64,000 nucleotides of DNA from JAGQOZ01 sp041399205. GTDB taxonomy: Bacteria; Planctomycetota; Planctomycetia; Pirellulales; Pirellulaceae. Shown here piece by piece: positions 44,544 to 54,441 of this stretch. The notes under the pieces were generated by a model. The model ran no database searches. It worked only from the letters and a program-made list of their open reading frames with translations, and was not told where the DNA came from. Every line of letters starts with the position of its first letter. Position 1 is the first letter of the stretch. The position numbers and the translations under genes are program-made. The stretch lies in assembly GCA_041399205.1 (NCBI GenBank), contig JAWKTK010000004.1:186001-250000 (forward strand), in the 5' to 3' direction.

Positions 44544-46258
44544 TCAGTTGCGACGCATCTCGCGACGACGGATTCCCATGCCAATGATGACCAGCGCCCA
44601 ACAGACACTATTTAATTTAGACGGTTCTGGAACAGCGTGAACCGACGTCGCGTCAAATTGAAAGCCGCCGTCTTGCAGTGCCAGAATCAGATCGGACGAA
44701 TCAAAATCCCCATCGCCGTTCCAGTCGCCGGTGGCCCAAGTGGAATTTGCCAAGACAGTGTCTTCGTATTCGCCGGCTTGGAAGATGGCAGTCAAATCGG
44801 ACGAATCAAATCGCCCATTCAAATCTGCATCGCCAAAGACGGTTTGGGCGATTTCGTGAACCCAAGCCGTTCGGTCAAGTCGATCAAGCGTCCCATCTTC
44901 ATTCAAGTCCGCAGCGGAAAGTTCAGCGGCATTGCGAATGGCGCTGGAAAGCAGATCTAAGTCGCCACTATCCAACGTTCCGTTACCGTTGTAATCACCT
45001 CGTAGTGTCGAGTGGGGCAGATCCAGTCTCGCCATCACCAGGCCTTCCGACATGTCACTGAGAATGATGTTGCCGCTTTCAAAAAAAGGATAAACGCTCC
45101 ACGCTCCGCCAAAGTCTGCGTCATCGGTATTCGGATGCGTATCCAATGAAGCCACTTCAACCAAGTTCCCGCTTTCAATGTCGGCCAAATCTAACACTCG
45201 TAGCCCGCTTAAATAATTCGCCGCGTAGGCTCGTCCCTCATGAATGTAAAGATTGTGATCAATCGATGACGTTTCAAATTCGTGAAAGCCAAGGTAGCGA
45301 GGCGAATCTAAGTCTTCTACATTCCATATGTGGGTGCGAGTCTTCGTGCCGTTGTACATTTCGTCCAGTTCGTCATCCATCAACACGAAACGGTGATCTT
45401 CGGTCAGCCAGCCTTGGTGCGAATATTGGCTGTCCGGGTACTGCGTGCGACTGATAAGCTGCGCGTCGGCTGGTTTGCTGGCATCCACTACGGTTAGCGA
45501 ATCGACCGTAAAGGCAAATACTAATTCGGCTCCCGCGTAGTCTGCGTCTGGGCCGTGATACGTTACGGCTTGAGCATCATGCGCGTAACCGATACCTCGC
45601 ATTCCGCCCGCCGCTTGCGGCTCCAAGGGATTGCTGATGTCCACAAAATGCAGACCGCCTTGAAACGTGTCCGTACCGGTGGCAGCCACTAATCCGGAAT
45701 CTGGGTTGATGGCCACATTGTGCGAATTCCCAAACCTTCGATAAACCGCATCGGCCGACCACGTTTCCGCCGGCGCTGTGTGAGTCCTCGAAGCCGAGTT
45801 AAATCGAAGACTTGCAATCCGTGTCGCGAAACGTCGGCCACAATAAACGCGTAGTCGCCATACGTTTTTATGTCTCGCCACCAATAGTTCTGAGAATTAC
45901 TCGGCAATAGGCCCAAGAAAACGGGCGATTCCGGGACGGTGATATCAACAAACGCGGTGGCGTCACTGCGACCGACCAAGGCATATTCGTGCCCCGTTTC
46001 CGCATCGGTCCATCCCCAGATGTCGTTGACAATGACTTGTCCCCAACCGTTTGGATCGGTGATCGGTTCGTTCCCGCCGAGCATCGAAATGGGCAGATGA
46101 GCGATCACGTCCATGTTTTCCGCCGCAAAGCTTTCAGGATGTGGCACGTCCACGCCACTGCCGTCCAGCAGTCCTTTTCCGTCTCCGTGCGCATACAAAA
46201 GGGACGAAGCTGCTATGAAAAACAGAAACGCAACTAGGCCCAGATGTTGTCGAACCAT
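44544..46258 (-). pseudogene. LVIVD-repeat (choice-of-anchor B) secreted protein with dockerin-like modules and PEP-CTERM, frame-broken
   Basis: From the ATG at 46256-46258 (GGAAGGA upstream) frame one gives a signal peptide (LVAFLFFIAASSLLYAHG) and LVIVD repeats to HGLQVFDLTRLRGLTQ. Near 45776 the reading moves one frame to APAETWSADAVYRRFGNSHN and continues through more LVIVD repeats, paired EF-hand-like loops (DYNGNGTLDSGDL, DLNEDGTLDRLDRT), a second loop module (DADLNGRFDSSDL, DWNGDGDFDSSDL) and a VPEPSKL C-terminus with a hydrophobic stretch. One inserted base at CAG/GCG would restore a single protein of about 570 aa. It is a decayed gene or a sequence error. Confidence 0.85.
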
Positions 46259-46351
46259 GACAAAGTCCTTCCGATGGAAAACGTGTCGCACCGCCGTCCA
46301 TCATAGTGCAAGTCAGCTATTTGCGGAAACGGAAATTGCGCGAAGTATGCT

Positions 46352-47467
46352 TTACGGACGCAATGGATCATAAGGAGCCATTTCAATCGGCGGCGTTTCA
46401 TCCGACATGACGGCCGCTAGGCACTCGGCCGTGATAGCTGCCAAATGGATGCCGCTGCGGAAGTGTCCTGCGGCCACAAAACAGTTAGGCAACGACTTGA
46501 GTGCTCCAATATATGGTGCACCATCGTGGCAGCTGGGCCGCAATCCCGCCCACGATTTCACAATGGAATGTCGTTCCAACTCGGGAACAAGACGCACAGC
46601 AAAGTTGGTTAATTCGGCGATTCCGGCGTCGGTTGTCGAACAGTCGAATTGTTCTTCTTCCACGGTCGACCCGGCCAACAGCAGTCCATCGGTTCGAGCA
46701 AACAAATAACGCGGGCCTTCGTTGATGACGTGTCGCACGAGCGGCTGCTCCAATTGCCACATGATCATCTGGCCTCGGCGAGCTTCCACGTACAGCGGCG
46801 GCATGCCGTAGTCTGCCAATAACTCCAACGCCCAAGGACCAGTGGCCACGCAAACTTGATCCGCCGTCAGCACGTCCGCCGACGTGTGTACCGCAATGCG
46901 TTGGTCTGACGTTTTACGCACCGCAGTCGCTCGCACATTTTCCATCCGCACGACATTGCTACGCTGATCTAAAATAGCGCGTAACGCTTTCAGAATCCGA
47001 GTTGGGCGAACCAGCTTTTCTTCGGGCGAAAAGAATACCGCCGCGGGAGATTGCAACGGACGAAGCGCCGGTTCGAATTCCGCCAGCGAATCGAACGGCA
47101 CTTCCCGGATGTCCACGCCGTAGAACTGCCATTCCGCCACGGCCGCTCGTAAGGCAGCCACTTCCCCGGGACGAATGGCAACATACAGGCCACCGCAATT
47201 TTGTAGTTCAATATCGATGCCGGACGCCGATTCCAGGTGTGACACCCAAGTGTCATAGCTTGGATGAGCAAGCTGCCGCAACTGTTCCAGCGGATCGGTT
47301 TTGGCGTTCTTCAGCGGTGGCGGCAAAACGCCGGCGGCCGCCCAGGAAGCGGTGTTGGCCACGTTGCAGTGGTCCACCACGGTGACGTTGCGGTTGCCGT
47401 CGGACGAAAGTTTTTCGGCAATTGCCAGACCAATGATGCCGCCGCCGATAATGATGGTTTGTTGCAC
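46352..47467 (-). CDS. thiO: glycine oxidase ThiO-like FAD amino-acid oxidase
   Basis: 371 aa. N-terminal FAD-binding GxGxxG: IIIGGGIIGLAIAEKLSSDG; AASWAAAGVLPP-like segment NTASWAAAGVLPPP; GGLYVAIRPGEV; VCVATGPWALELL; RRGQMIMWQL; C-terminal VKSWAGLRPSCHDGAPYIGA and GHFRSGIHLAAITAE. DAO-type fold; ThiO oxidises glycine to imine for the thiazole of thiamine. No other thi gene is visible, so another D-amino-acid or glycine oxidase role is possible. Confidence 0.88.
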   Translation of the reverse strand: MQQTIIIGGGIIGLAIAEKLSSDGNRNVTVVDHCNVANTASWAAAGVLPPPLKNAKTDPLEQLRQLAHPSYDTWVSHLESASGIDIELQNCGGLYVAIRPGEVAALRAAVAEWQFYGVDIREVPFDSLAEFEPALRPLQSPAAVFFSPEEKLVRPTRILKALRAILDQRSNVVRMENVRATAVRKTSDQRIAVHTSADVLTADQVCVATGPWALELLADYGMPPLYVEARRGQMIMWQLEQPLVRHVINEGPRYLFARTDGLLLAGSTVEEEQFDCSTTDAGIAELTNFAVRLVPELERHSIVKSWAGLRPSCHDGAPYIGALKSLPNCFVAAGHFRSGIHLAAITAECLAAVMSDETPPIEMAPYDPLRP

Positions 47468-47480
47468 GCCAAAACCAATC

Positions 47481-47705
47481 TTACATCATTTGGCAGCCGC
47501 CCATCCCGCATTGAGGACGACCGCACGTGCCGGGATTGGGTTCACAAACCGGTAAGTCACCACTGCTACTGTGCGCCGCCACCACGCTCAGCTGACGTTC
47601 CACTTGGGACGCGCCACAGGCGGGACAAGTGGCTGCTTCGTTGCCTCGGATCAGCAGTTCAAAGTTGGCGTTGCACTTTTGGCAAGCGTATTCATAAATA
47701 GGCAT
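47481..47705 (-). CDS. FmdB-type zinc ribbon protein
   Basis: 74 aa. MPIYEYACQKCNANFELLIR then CPACGASQVERQLSVV: a two-CxxC zinc ribbon as in the FmdB regulatory family. A Cys-rich tail (CEPNPGTCGRPQCGMGGCQM) adds further metal-binding potential. Small, cytoplasmic, lies just after the GTPase gene (13 nt) and probably co-transcribed. Confidence 0.92.
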   Translation of the reverse strand: MPIYEYACQKCNANFELLIRGNEAATCPACGASQVERQLSVVAAHSSSGDLPVCEPNPGTCGRPQCGMGGCQMM

Positions 47706-47718
47706 GATTGGGCTCCTT

Positions 47719-48960
47719 CTATTTAGAATGACTGTTGAAAGCCAGTTTCTTTTTGATTTCGTCCTTCAGCTGTTCCAAGACGGAATCCTTATCGGTCTCT
47801 TCCAAAATGCGACGAACCACGGACTTGGGCGCTTCATTTCCCCAAGACGCACCGTGTTCAAAATAATACTTTGCGGCCTGGCCAACAATGTATGAACCGA
47901 ATCCACCGGCTGCTCCTTGAGGCAACGCGGTAAGCGGAGTGGTTCCGCCCAGTGTCAGTCCTTTCAGGCCGGTAAAGATGGTCCCCAGCACGACGTCGAC
48001 CAGCAGCATCGACCCCAGCGACATGCCGATGGATCGAGCCAGCTTTTGCGCGTTCATCCAAGACATTTCCAGTCCATAGATTTTGGCGAGCGTAATAATC
48101 ATGCTGATATCCACGGCCGCTCCGCCCAGCACGTCGGCTAGGATGGCGGGATTCAGTCCTACGGCCAACGCCTTCACGGCGGCAAAACTCCAAATGGTTT
48201 GGTTCGCTCGTTTGTTGCGCAATTCGACTCGTAACTTGGCAATTCGATCGGTCTTATCTGCCGCAAATACCGCTGCGTTCAGCGCCACCAACGCCAACCC
48301 GTCTCGTTCCAAGATCTGTAGAATTCTGGCTTTCAGGTCAGACACAATCGGTTCGGGCTTTTTCCAAACGGATTTTTCGCGACCGTTGGCATCGACTTCC
48401 ACGTATTCAATTTCGCGAGGATCGGCCGAAGTCATGACGAAGTTTTCCGGCGGCACCAAGCCTTTCAAACGATCGTCGCGAATGATCTTGGTCAGACGCT
48501 GCAAATCTTCGTCGGAATAGAGATCGATTTTGTTCAGCACAATCAAGATCGGCTTGTGAACGGCCAGCAGCGCGATGATAGCGGAAAATTCGACTTCGTT
48601 CAGATCGGAATCGGTGACAAAGACAATCAAGTCACCTCGTTTAGCGGCCAGTTTGGCAATGGTCTGATGATCGCTGTCGCCTACTTCGTTTATCCCGGGC
48701 GTGTCGACAATCACCATTTCTGAATTGTCGATTCCCGGTAAGACGTAGCTTTCCGCTTTCCAGTTGATGGGCTTGGATTCTTTGGTCCAGCCACCCTGAA
48801 CGTTGACTTCGGCCACTTCTTCTCCAACCAGCGCGTTGACCAACGCCGATTTACCCGTGCTGATTTCGCCAAACAACACAATTTCTACTCGGCCATTGGT
48901 CAGCTTCTGTTCAATGTCCTTCAGCTGAGAAATATCTTGCCGTAAATGGTCCTTTTCCAC
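47719..48960 (-). CDS. GTPase with C-terminal hydrophobic DUF697-like domain; 5' end uncertain
   Basis: 413 aa from a GTG without a ribosome site. G1 GEISTGKSALVNAL, G3 VDTPGINEVGDSDH, G4 LNKIDLY; the C-terminal third is hydrophobic (GLNPAILADVLGGAAVDISM) as in DUF697/Era-like membrane-associated GTPases. The frame is coding-like for at least 25 codons upstream (KKPLNSVQKAIEKYAKCTDV) but ends at a TGA that overlaps an ATG (49055-49057) in another frame (MNSSSSKSTDSRYKE). A one-base change would give a normal start there. Confidence 0.85.
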   Translation of the reverse strand: MEKDHLRQDISQLKDIEQKLTNGRVEIVLFGEISTGKSALVNALVGEEVAEVNVQGGWTKESKPINWKAESYVLPGIDNSEMVIVDTPGINEVGDSDHQTIAKLAAKRGDLIVFVTDSDLNEVEFSAIIALLAVHKPILIVLNKIDLYSDEDLQRLTKIIRDDRLKGLVPPENFVMTSADPREIEYVEVDANGREKSVWKKPEPIVSDLKARILQILERDGLALVALNAAVFAADKTDRIAKLRVELRNKRANQTIWSFAAVKALAVGLNPAILADVLGGAAVDISMIITLAKIYGLEMSWMNAQKLARSIGMSLGSMLLVDVVLGTIFTGLKGLTLGGTTPLTALPQGAAGGFGSYIVGQAAKYYFEHGASWGNEAPKSVVRRILEETDKDSVLEQLKDEIKKKLAFNSHSK

Positions 48961-49120
48961 GTCAGTGCACTTGGCGTATTTTTCAATCGCCTTTTGGACC
49001 GAATTGAGCGGCTTCTTTGTAGCGGCTATCTGTTGATTTGGACGAACTTGAGTTCATGTCGAATTCTTTGTGTTAATGGCTGAGCGATCAAGACGGTGCT
49101 TTTGTCTGCAGGGACTCGAT

Positions 49121-50689
49121 CTATTCATCATCGTCCTGGTCCTGCTTTCCACCTGAACCGAATTGAGTTCGAGCGACTGTGACTAATTTCCGCAATTCGT
49201 TCACACTGGTCACTCGTTCCCATTCGCGTCGAGCTAACGCGGCCATGCCACCAGGTGGTGCCTTCATTTCGTTCTTGAAGTAGGTGACAAAAATGGAGCC
49301 AATCCACCGAGTGATCACGGCTTGAATACAGCCTTGCAGCAGACCGCCCGAGACCCAGCCAATGCCTGGAACCGACTTCAACAGCGATGCGAAACCGGAC
49401 GTAGCCAACGTCGATCCTGCGACACCGACCAGGACTTTTCCTTGTTCACCCAGCAAACGCATGGCCATGTCGACATCGATATCTTGATGGTAGACGCGTG
49501 CCAAATCCAGGACCATCTTGGTTGAAATACCGACTCCGGCGGCCAAGTCGACCATCGGGAATGGACTTAACGCTGCCGCTCCGGCCGCGCCCCAAGTGTA
49601 CTTGTCGACAATTTCCCACGCCCGTTTGTCCAGATTTTCACGCACCTTCTGTTTGGCTTCGTCCATCAGGCCTCGCGACTGCAGCAACAGATTGGCCATC
49701 AATAGATCTTGGCCTTCTTTCTTGATGATGCGGCTCATGCGATCCGCCAGCGGTTGAATGTCGGGCGGTACTTCGACCATTTCTTCAATCTGCGAACCAT
49801 CCGACATCACTCGAATACGTTCACGTTGCGTGGGCCTGGAACGTACGGCCACAATATCTTGTTCGCGCACGAAGTCGGACACTTGCCGAGCGATCTGGCC
49901 CAACAACGCGTCGCGATCTTTTGGCGTGTACCAATCTTCCTTGTTCAAGCACACGACTACTCGCTTTTCCATTTCGCCCAGCAAATGCAGCAACTGGAAT
50001 TCTGAATCTCGTAAAGGCCCGTCGGCGACCAACAAAACCAAGTCCGCGTCTTTGGCCACTTCGGTGGCTAAGGATTGATGATCCGCTCCGTCAATTTCGC
50101 CCAGCCCTGGTGTGTCGACCAAGCGAATCGAATCTTTGCCCGGCCAAGGAATTTCATTTCGCTGGACCGTCGTGCCGCCTCGCAAATCAGTGTTGAAGAC
50201 ATCTCGACCTGCCAAGGCGTTCAGCAGCGACGACTTACCGCTGGAAATGGTGCCAAAGGCGACGATCTCCAGACGAGCTTCTTCGTGTTTGTCTTGAATC
50301 CATTTGATCAACGGAACGAGTTCTTCTTTGACTTCGTTGCTGACCGATGGATCGGATCGGAATTCGCCAATGTCTTCAATGTTCTTTTTGACTTCCGATT
50401 CGCGTTCCGCAATGGACATTTGGCTGGGGTTCTTGGCCAATTGCGTCTTGCGTCTTTTTTTTCGCAGCGAAGCCCCAAACATCTTCCAGGCAACCCAGCC
50501 GGACGTGCCCAACAGCAGCGTACCGCCAAGGCCAATGACAATTAGATAGATGGTCCCCCAGATGGCACCGAGTTCTTTAGCGGCGCGATACTTGTCCATC
50601 AGCGAAGTCGGCAGATAGATCAGTAACGCGCCAAGTGCCGCTAGGGCAATGATCAGAAAAAATCGGTTGATGAGCGAGTTATTGGCCAT
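49121..50689 (-). CDS. membrane GTPase with DUF697-like domain
   Basis: 522 aa. Two N-terminal membrane segments (FFLIIALAALGALLIYLP, GTIYLIVIGLGGTLLLG), a charged linker, and a GTPase domain with G1 GTISSGKSSLLNALAG, G3 VDTPGLGEIDGADHQ, G4 VCLNKEDWY. The C-terminal part has the hydrophobic DUF697-type helices (LSPFPMVDLAAGVGISTKMV, LVGVAGSTLATSGFASLLKS). It resembles its downstream neighbour and the dynamin-like YeeP/YkfA group. Two adjacent paralogues suggest they work together at the membrane. Confidence 0.9.
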   Translation of the reverse strand: MANNSLINRFFLIIALAALGALLIYLPTSLMDKYRAAKELGAIWGTIYLIVIGLGGTLLLGTSGWVAWKMFGASLRKKRRKTQLAKNPSQMSIAERESEVKKNIEDIGEFRSDPSVSNEVKEELVPLIKWIQDKHEEARLEIVAFGTISSGKSSLLNALAGRDVFNTDLRGGTTVQRNEIPWPGKDSIRLVDTPGLGEIDGADHQSLATEVAKDADLVLLVADGPLRDSEFQLLHLLGEMEKRVVVCLNKEDWYTPKDRDALLGQIARQVSDFVREQDIVAVRSRPTQRERIRVMSDGSQIEEMVEVPPDIQPLADRMSRIIKKEGQDLLMANLLLQSRGLMDEAKQKVRENLDKRAWEIVDKYTWGAAGAAALSPFPMVDLAAGVGISTKMVLDLARVYHQDIDVDMAMRLLGEQGKVLVGVAGSTLATSGFASLLKSVPGIGWVSGGLLQGCIQAVITRWIGSIFVTYFKNEMKAPPGGMAALARREWERVTSVNELRKLVTVARTQFGSGGKQDQDDDE

Positions 50690-50928
50690 TCGAGCAATTC
50701 CGTGCCGACGGGGAACTTGGCTAGGGTCGCCAAAATGATATCAGAAGTAGGACAGATTGCGGATTGCAGTTTCTTTGCTTGTTCTTCGCTGATTATCCAA
50801 TTTATTGTGGATAGCCGCGTTTTTTCTGTGGTTTTGCGAACCGATGTGGGGCGAATTCCAGCGATTTTCCACATTGGCTCGGAACGCCTTCATTAGACGG
50901 TCGAATAGTTTCGATTCCTAGGGGTGAC

Positions 50929-51014
50929 AAAGCGATGTCCAATTCAAGGCTCGTGGCGCATGTGGTTTGGGGGCAGAGCACACGCGGCGACGAATCAAGA
51001 TTGGACATCGCTTT
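50929..51014. repeat. 15-bp perfect inverted repeat flanking 56 bp
   Basis: AAAGCGATGTCCAAT (50929-50943) and ATTGGACATCGCTTT (51000-51014) are exact reverse complements. Six T follow the right arm on the plus strand. Likely a MITE- or REP-like mobile palindrome, or a terminator for a lost gene. Confidence 0.8.
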
Positions 51015-51387
51015 TTTCGTACTCTGTCGGCTTGTCCGCCGCCAGTGTTGAATCATCAATCAATTGGCTGGCACCAACCAGGTACCTGCTCGTCCCATCC
51101 AGCAACCGAAGAAAAGTTAAGCGCAGAGACGCCAGGACGCTGAGTCGCAAAGACTGATCGAACCCGAGATGTATCCGAACCGCGTTGACTGTTGGTGCGA
51201 CTGTTGGTGCCATGCATAGATCGGAACTTTTGGCGCCAACCGGTACTCCCCCCAACATGTAACCAATGCAACGGCGAGCTGCTTCGTCCGCGAGACTCGA
51301 TCCATTGCCGGCCGCTCGCTTGAAAAGCCTGCCGAACTTCTGCAGCAACTCGCACCAGCAAGACGTATCCAGGCCGATGCTGAATTC

Positions 51388-51560
51388 CCTCCTCCTCTTG
51401 ATTTCCCGTAGCATCCCCTTGATTTCCACCTCTTGATTTCCCGTAGCATGGGCCCATGGCCCGTGTGTTTTGCGTTTTGTAGGTTAGCATAGGCAACGGG
51501 CCCATGCTACGAGGTTCACGGGCTATGGGCCCATGCTACGGGAAATCATGAGGAGGAGGA
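51388..51560. repeat. compound palindrome with CCCGTAGCATGGGCCCATG units
   Basis: Left arm 51430-51465 contains CTTGATTTCCCGTAGCATGG through GCCCGTG; right arm 51517-51552 contains CACGGGCTATGGGCCCATGC through TACGGGAAATCATGAGG. A second direct copy of CTTGATTTCCCGTAGCAT lies at about 51398, and GGGCCCATGCTAC recurs in the loop at about 51499. It is a nested inverted/direct repeat of the kind made by transposition or replication slippage. Confidence 0.8.
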
Positions 51561-52057
51561 ACAGTTACCCAACGGGGACACCCGCATATTAGTCAGAATG
51601 TTCTGGGTGAACAAGAAGACAAACGCGGTTGCTTTGCCAGTCGCCTGAAAGGCCTGATTCAGAAGGAACGTAGCCAAGAGCAATAGCTGGCACAGAAACC
51701 CGACAAGGGCGCGAGCAATAGTGCCGACCTTGAAATGGCTTGTTCTAAAGCGGTCAATGACATTCTGATGTCAATGAGAGGGCAGCATGGGCGCAGCAGA
51801 AACCAATTTGCGGTTGCCAGTCAATCGAAAGCGTTCTGGCTTTCACTTTCAATTGACTAGACTAATCACGATAACCGCCACTAGAAGAATTAATGCGACT
51901 CTTTCATTTAACTCTATTTTCCGCGTTCATGTTGGCCTCAATATTAGCGATACAATAGACCGTCGCTGTCCTTTAAGTCCTTTATGTTTACAAATGCCTG
52001 GGAGTGCCTCGAACCGGTTTTATCCCCGGCACACCCGGACTCCTCCACTGTTCTCGC

Positions 52058-52390
52058 TTAGTCGTAGCCGCTTTGGTAAAGATGTGTCTTCCAGATTATC
52101 TTGCAACTGTCGCACTTAAAAGTGTGCATCTCGTTGCTCCTTGTCTTCCAGGGCGATAAGGTGAGTCTTTGTCCGCACGACGGACAAGTCGCTCTAAACG
52201 CAACTGAGTAAAAGAATCTAAGTGCAAACGGAAGCAAGACTATCAGTGCCGCGATCGACGCCATGATGGATTTCAAGATAAATCCAGTAACGATCAAGGC
52301 GATCCAAATTGGCGAGGAAGCAATTAATAACGCTTTAATTGCCCTAACACTATGTCCTGGCAAGTCTTTTTCTTTATAGTCCTCGGACAT
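52058..52390 (-). CDS. small membrane protein with zinc ribbon, unknown function
   Basis: 110 aa from the ATG of MSEDYKEKDL. Two adjacent membrane segments (ALLIASSPIWIALIVTGFIL, SIMASIAALIVLLPFALRFF) and a C-terminal CPSCGQRL...CDSC zinc ribbon. More AT-rich than its surroundings, like the next gene. No family known to me; a longer start at 52459 is possible. Confidence 0.65.
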   Translation of the reverse strand: MSEDYKEKDLPGHSVRAIKALLIASSPIWIALIVTGFILKSIMASIAALIVLLPFALRFFYSVAFRATCPSCGQRLTLSPWKTRSNEMHTFKCDSCKIIWKTHLYQSGYD

Positions 52391-52610
52391 GTCGTTGCCG
52401 CCCCGGAATTGTGAGTGGAAGCTGATATCTGAAGCAGCCACCGAAGCATCCCTCTGCAAATACCTCTATCCCGCTAAAAAACGGATAGTCCATCGTCACC
52501 TCACCGCTACACACATTCACGCAGGCATCCATACGAAGTGATGCCTGACGATAAACTTGAAAACGCTATGTCCTCGAAGATACTCACCTGTCCGTGAAAC
52601 CGGCATTACC

Positions 52611-53288
52611 TCAATACGTTCGTATGGTCCCCGGCGGATATTGATCTCCCCAATCCCAATCTCCTGAGAAATTGATAGTTCTTCGTTCCACTAACAAGTC
52701 TAAATACGCTAAGAGACTAGGCGCTATTGGAAGCAATACATATTGCTCTGTTTGGAATGAATATACGACACCATTGGTTCCAAGAAGTACTAGTTCGCCG
52801 CAGATCCATAAGAAGCGGACATCACATTCCTCTACCCCCATTGTATCCATGTCTATGAATCGAAACGGAAATGTAAAGTCACGACCAGCACGACCAGATT
52901 GCTTGATGAAGATAACCTGATGGAACATTCGAACAAACTCTGGAAGAATTACAGGCGCAGCGTTTTCAAAACCGTTTGGCACCAAGGGCGTCGAATCAGC
53001 CACCGGAACAAGTGCATTCTCGTTTCCAGTCTGTGAAGCAACCCATATTCCCCACGAGTGGTGACGAGAATTTCGGTATGCATCGAAGTCACAATGAGCG
53101 AGACCAGCAGGAGTGAACTCAGACAGCAAGAACTTGGAAAATCGCTCCAATTCAGGAACTGTTGATGTCCATCTTTCGGTCAAAATTCGCATTGCATCGG
53201 ATTCAGACCGAGGCAATCCGACCTGATCCGGAAAGATAGGCGCGTTCTCGTTAAACACATCTGTGAAAGGTCCATATTCTATCGTCAT
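52611..53288 (-). CDS. hypothetical protein, unknown function
   Basis: 225 aa, no signal peptide or membrane segment, many aromatic residues (HHSWGIWVASQ, SGDWDWGDQYPPG). The composition and lower G+C differ from flanking genes, and the gene sits in the repeat-rich block, so it may be acquired DNA. It is vaguely reminiscent of SMI1/SUKH-like proteins (short beta-rich, acidic), but I cannot support that. Confidence 0.65.
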   Translation of the reverse strand: MTIEYGPFTDVFNENAPIFPDQVGLPRSESDAMRILTERWTSTVPELERFSKFLLSEFTPAGLAHCDFDAYRNSRHHSWGIWVASQTGNENALVPVADSTPLVPNGFENAAPVILPEFVRMFHQVIFIKQSGRAGRDFTFPFRFIDMDTMGVEECDVRFLWICGELVLLGTNGVVYSFQTEQYVLLPIAPSLLAYLDLLVERRTINFSGDWDWGDQYPPGTIRTY

Positions 53289-53807
53289 TACGGCTCCTAA
53301 TTAACAAGAACATAAGGTGTTTCTGGAATTACTCTTGCGATCAACGTTGGGAGTATTTCTACTACGTCGCCGCTGGCTGCGGAACGCCCAAACCCGGCAA
53401 GCTTTCTTCCTGCCGAAAATATGGTTCATCACAAATTCCACGTCGGACCTCGAATTGTCTGTGTCCCATTTGACCTCTCTTTGACCTCTCGATTCGCGCG
53501 AGTGACAAACCAAGTCGCAAGGCTTGGCTCAAATCAGCCAAGCGAACCAATGCTACCCAAGCCAGACGAACCCAAGCCTATGCGCAATCGGCGTAAGACA
53601 CGGTAAGTAGCTTGAACAAGTCATTCGCATTCGCCATTCGGAAATTATCGGCAGTTCCCAGCAATGGAAAAAGGTGACGTGGATTCGCGAGTTTCAAGAT
53701 CACGCGGCAATTCGCCATGCTTGCGATCTCGTTTCGCCGAACTAGAATTGCGAAGATCGTCCAGTGCGGCTGGCACTGGCGTTTGAAGTCTGGCAAGGGG
53801 ATTGGCG
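53289..53807. other. intergenic region without a supported gene
   Basis: 519 bp. Short overlapping minus-strand frames have low-complexity Arg/Ser composition and are not convincing. No repeat or hairpin of note apart from GACCTCTCTTTGACCTCTCG (two GACCTCTC units, about 53470-53490). Confidence 0.4.
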
Positions 53808-54404
53808 ATGGCGCAAGAACGCTCGTTGGGTGACGGAGTCTATTTTGACGAACAAGCCTATCCGGGCATCGTGCGGCGACTGTTGATCTGGATTGTCGAT
53901 TGCTTGGTGCTGTTGGTGATTGCGTTTCTTGTGGCTGTCCTGGCCGGTATTCTTCTGGTGATGTCAGGCGAAGAGAACCCACGTGTTCTTGCGATCATCG
54001 CGTGGATGGGCGTGCTGCTGTTTAGCTGGATCTATCTCACACAATTGAAACGCAGCAAGTGGCGAACCGTTGGCTACCGATTACTGGACGTCAAAATGGT
54101 AAATCTGCAAGGCAACCGACCGTCGCTATGGGCGATGCACGTTCGCCTGCTGCTGATTCTGTATTGGCCATTCACCCCGGTTATTAGTCTGCTGTGGATC
54201 GGAGCGGACAAAGACCGGCAAACTCTGCGAGATTGTTACGCCGGCGTTTATCTGATTCGTTCGAATGCCGTTCCGGTTGGCACGGGGCCATTGCATTTGG
54301 TGTGGTACTTCGCGTTTGGACACACTTTTTCCTATCCGCGAGTGCAGCGGAACAATCCGGTCGCCGCGTTCCAACAGGACGACAGTGCGCCGCCAGCAAA
54401 TTAG
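53808..54404 (+). CDS. RDD family membrane protein
   Basis: 198 aa; AAGGGG upstream of the ATG. RDD domain: YPGIVRRLLIWIVDCLVLLV (R..D in the first membrane helix), WMGVLLFSWIYLTQLKRSKW, RTVGYRLLDVKMVNLQGNRP (D), LLLILYWPFTPVISLLWIGA, DKDRQTLRDCYAGVYLIR. Three membrane segments. RDD proteins may be transporters or stress-related; role unknown here. Confidence 0.9.
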   Translation: MAQERSLGDGVYFDEQAYPGIVRRLLIWIVDCLVLLVIAFLVAVLAGILLVMSGEENPRVLAIIAWMGVLLFSWIYLTQLKRSKWRTVGYRLLDVKMVNLQGNRPSLWAMHVRLLLILYWPFTPVISLLWIGADKDRQTLRDCYAGVYLIRSNAVPVGTGPLHLVWYFAFGHTFSYPRVQRNNPVAAFQQDDSAPPAN

Positions 54405-54441
54405 AATTATCGAAATTGGTTGTCACCGGCGGCTATTGGCA

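Larger units (their letters stand above)
50690..52057. other. gene-poor region with repeats and no supported CDS
   Basis: Apart from the two inverted-repeat elements above, I find no gene here. Several overlapping open frames of up to 149 codons between 50995 and 51505 on the minus strand share the same bases in three frames, and none has recognisable domains; one contains WCELLQKFGRLFKRAAGNG, which could be a repeat-derived or transposase-derived fragment. 51560-52057 shows nothing recognisable. Confidence 0.5.

Noticed and set aside
51056..51505. 149-aa ORF in the repeat region
   Set aside because: Three frames are open over the same bases, no domain is seen and it includes the palindromic repeat.
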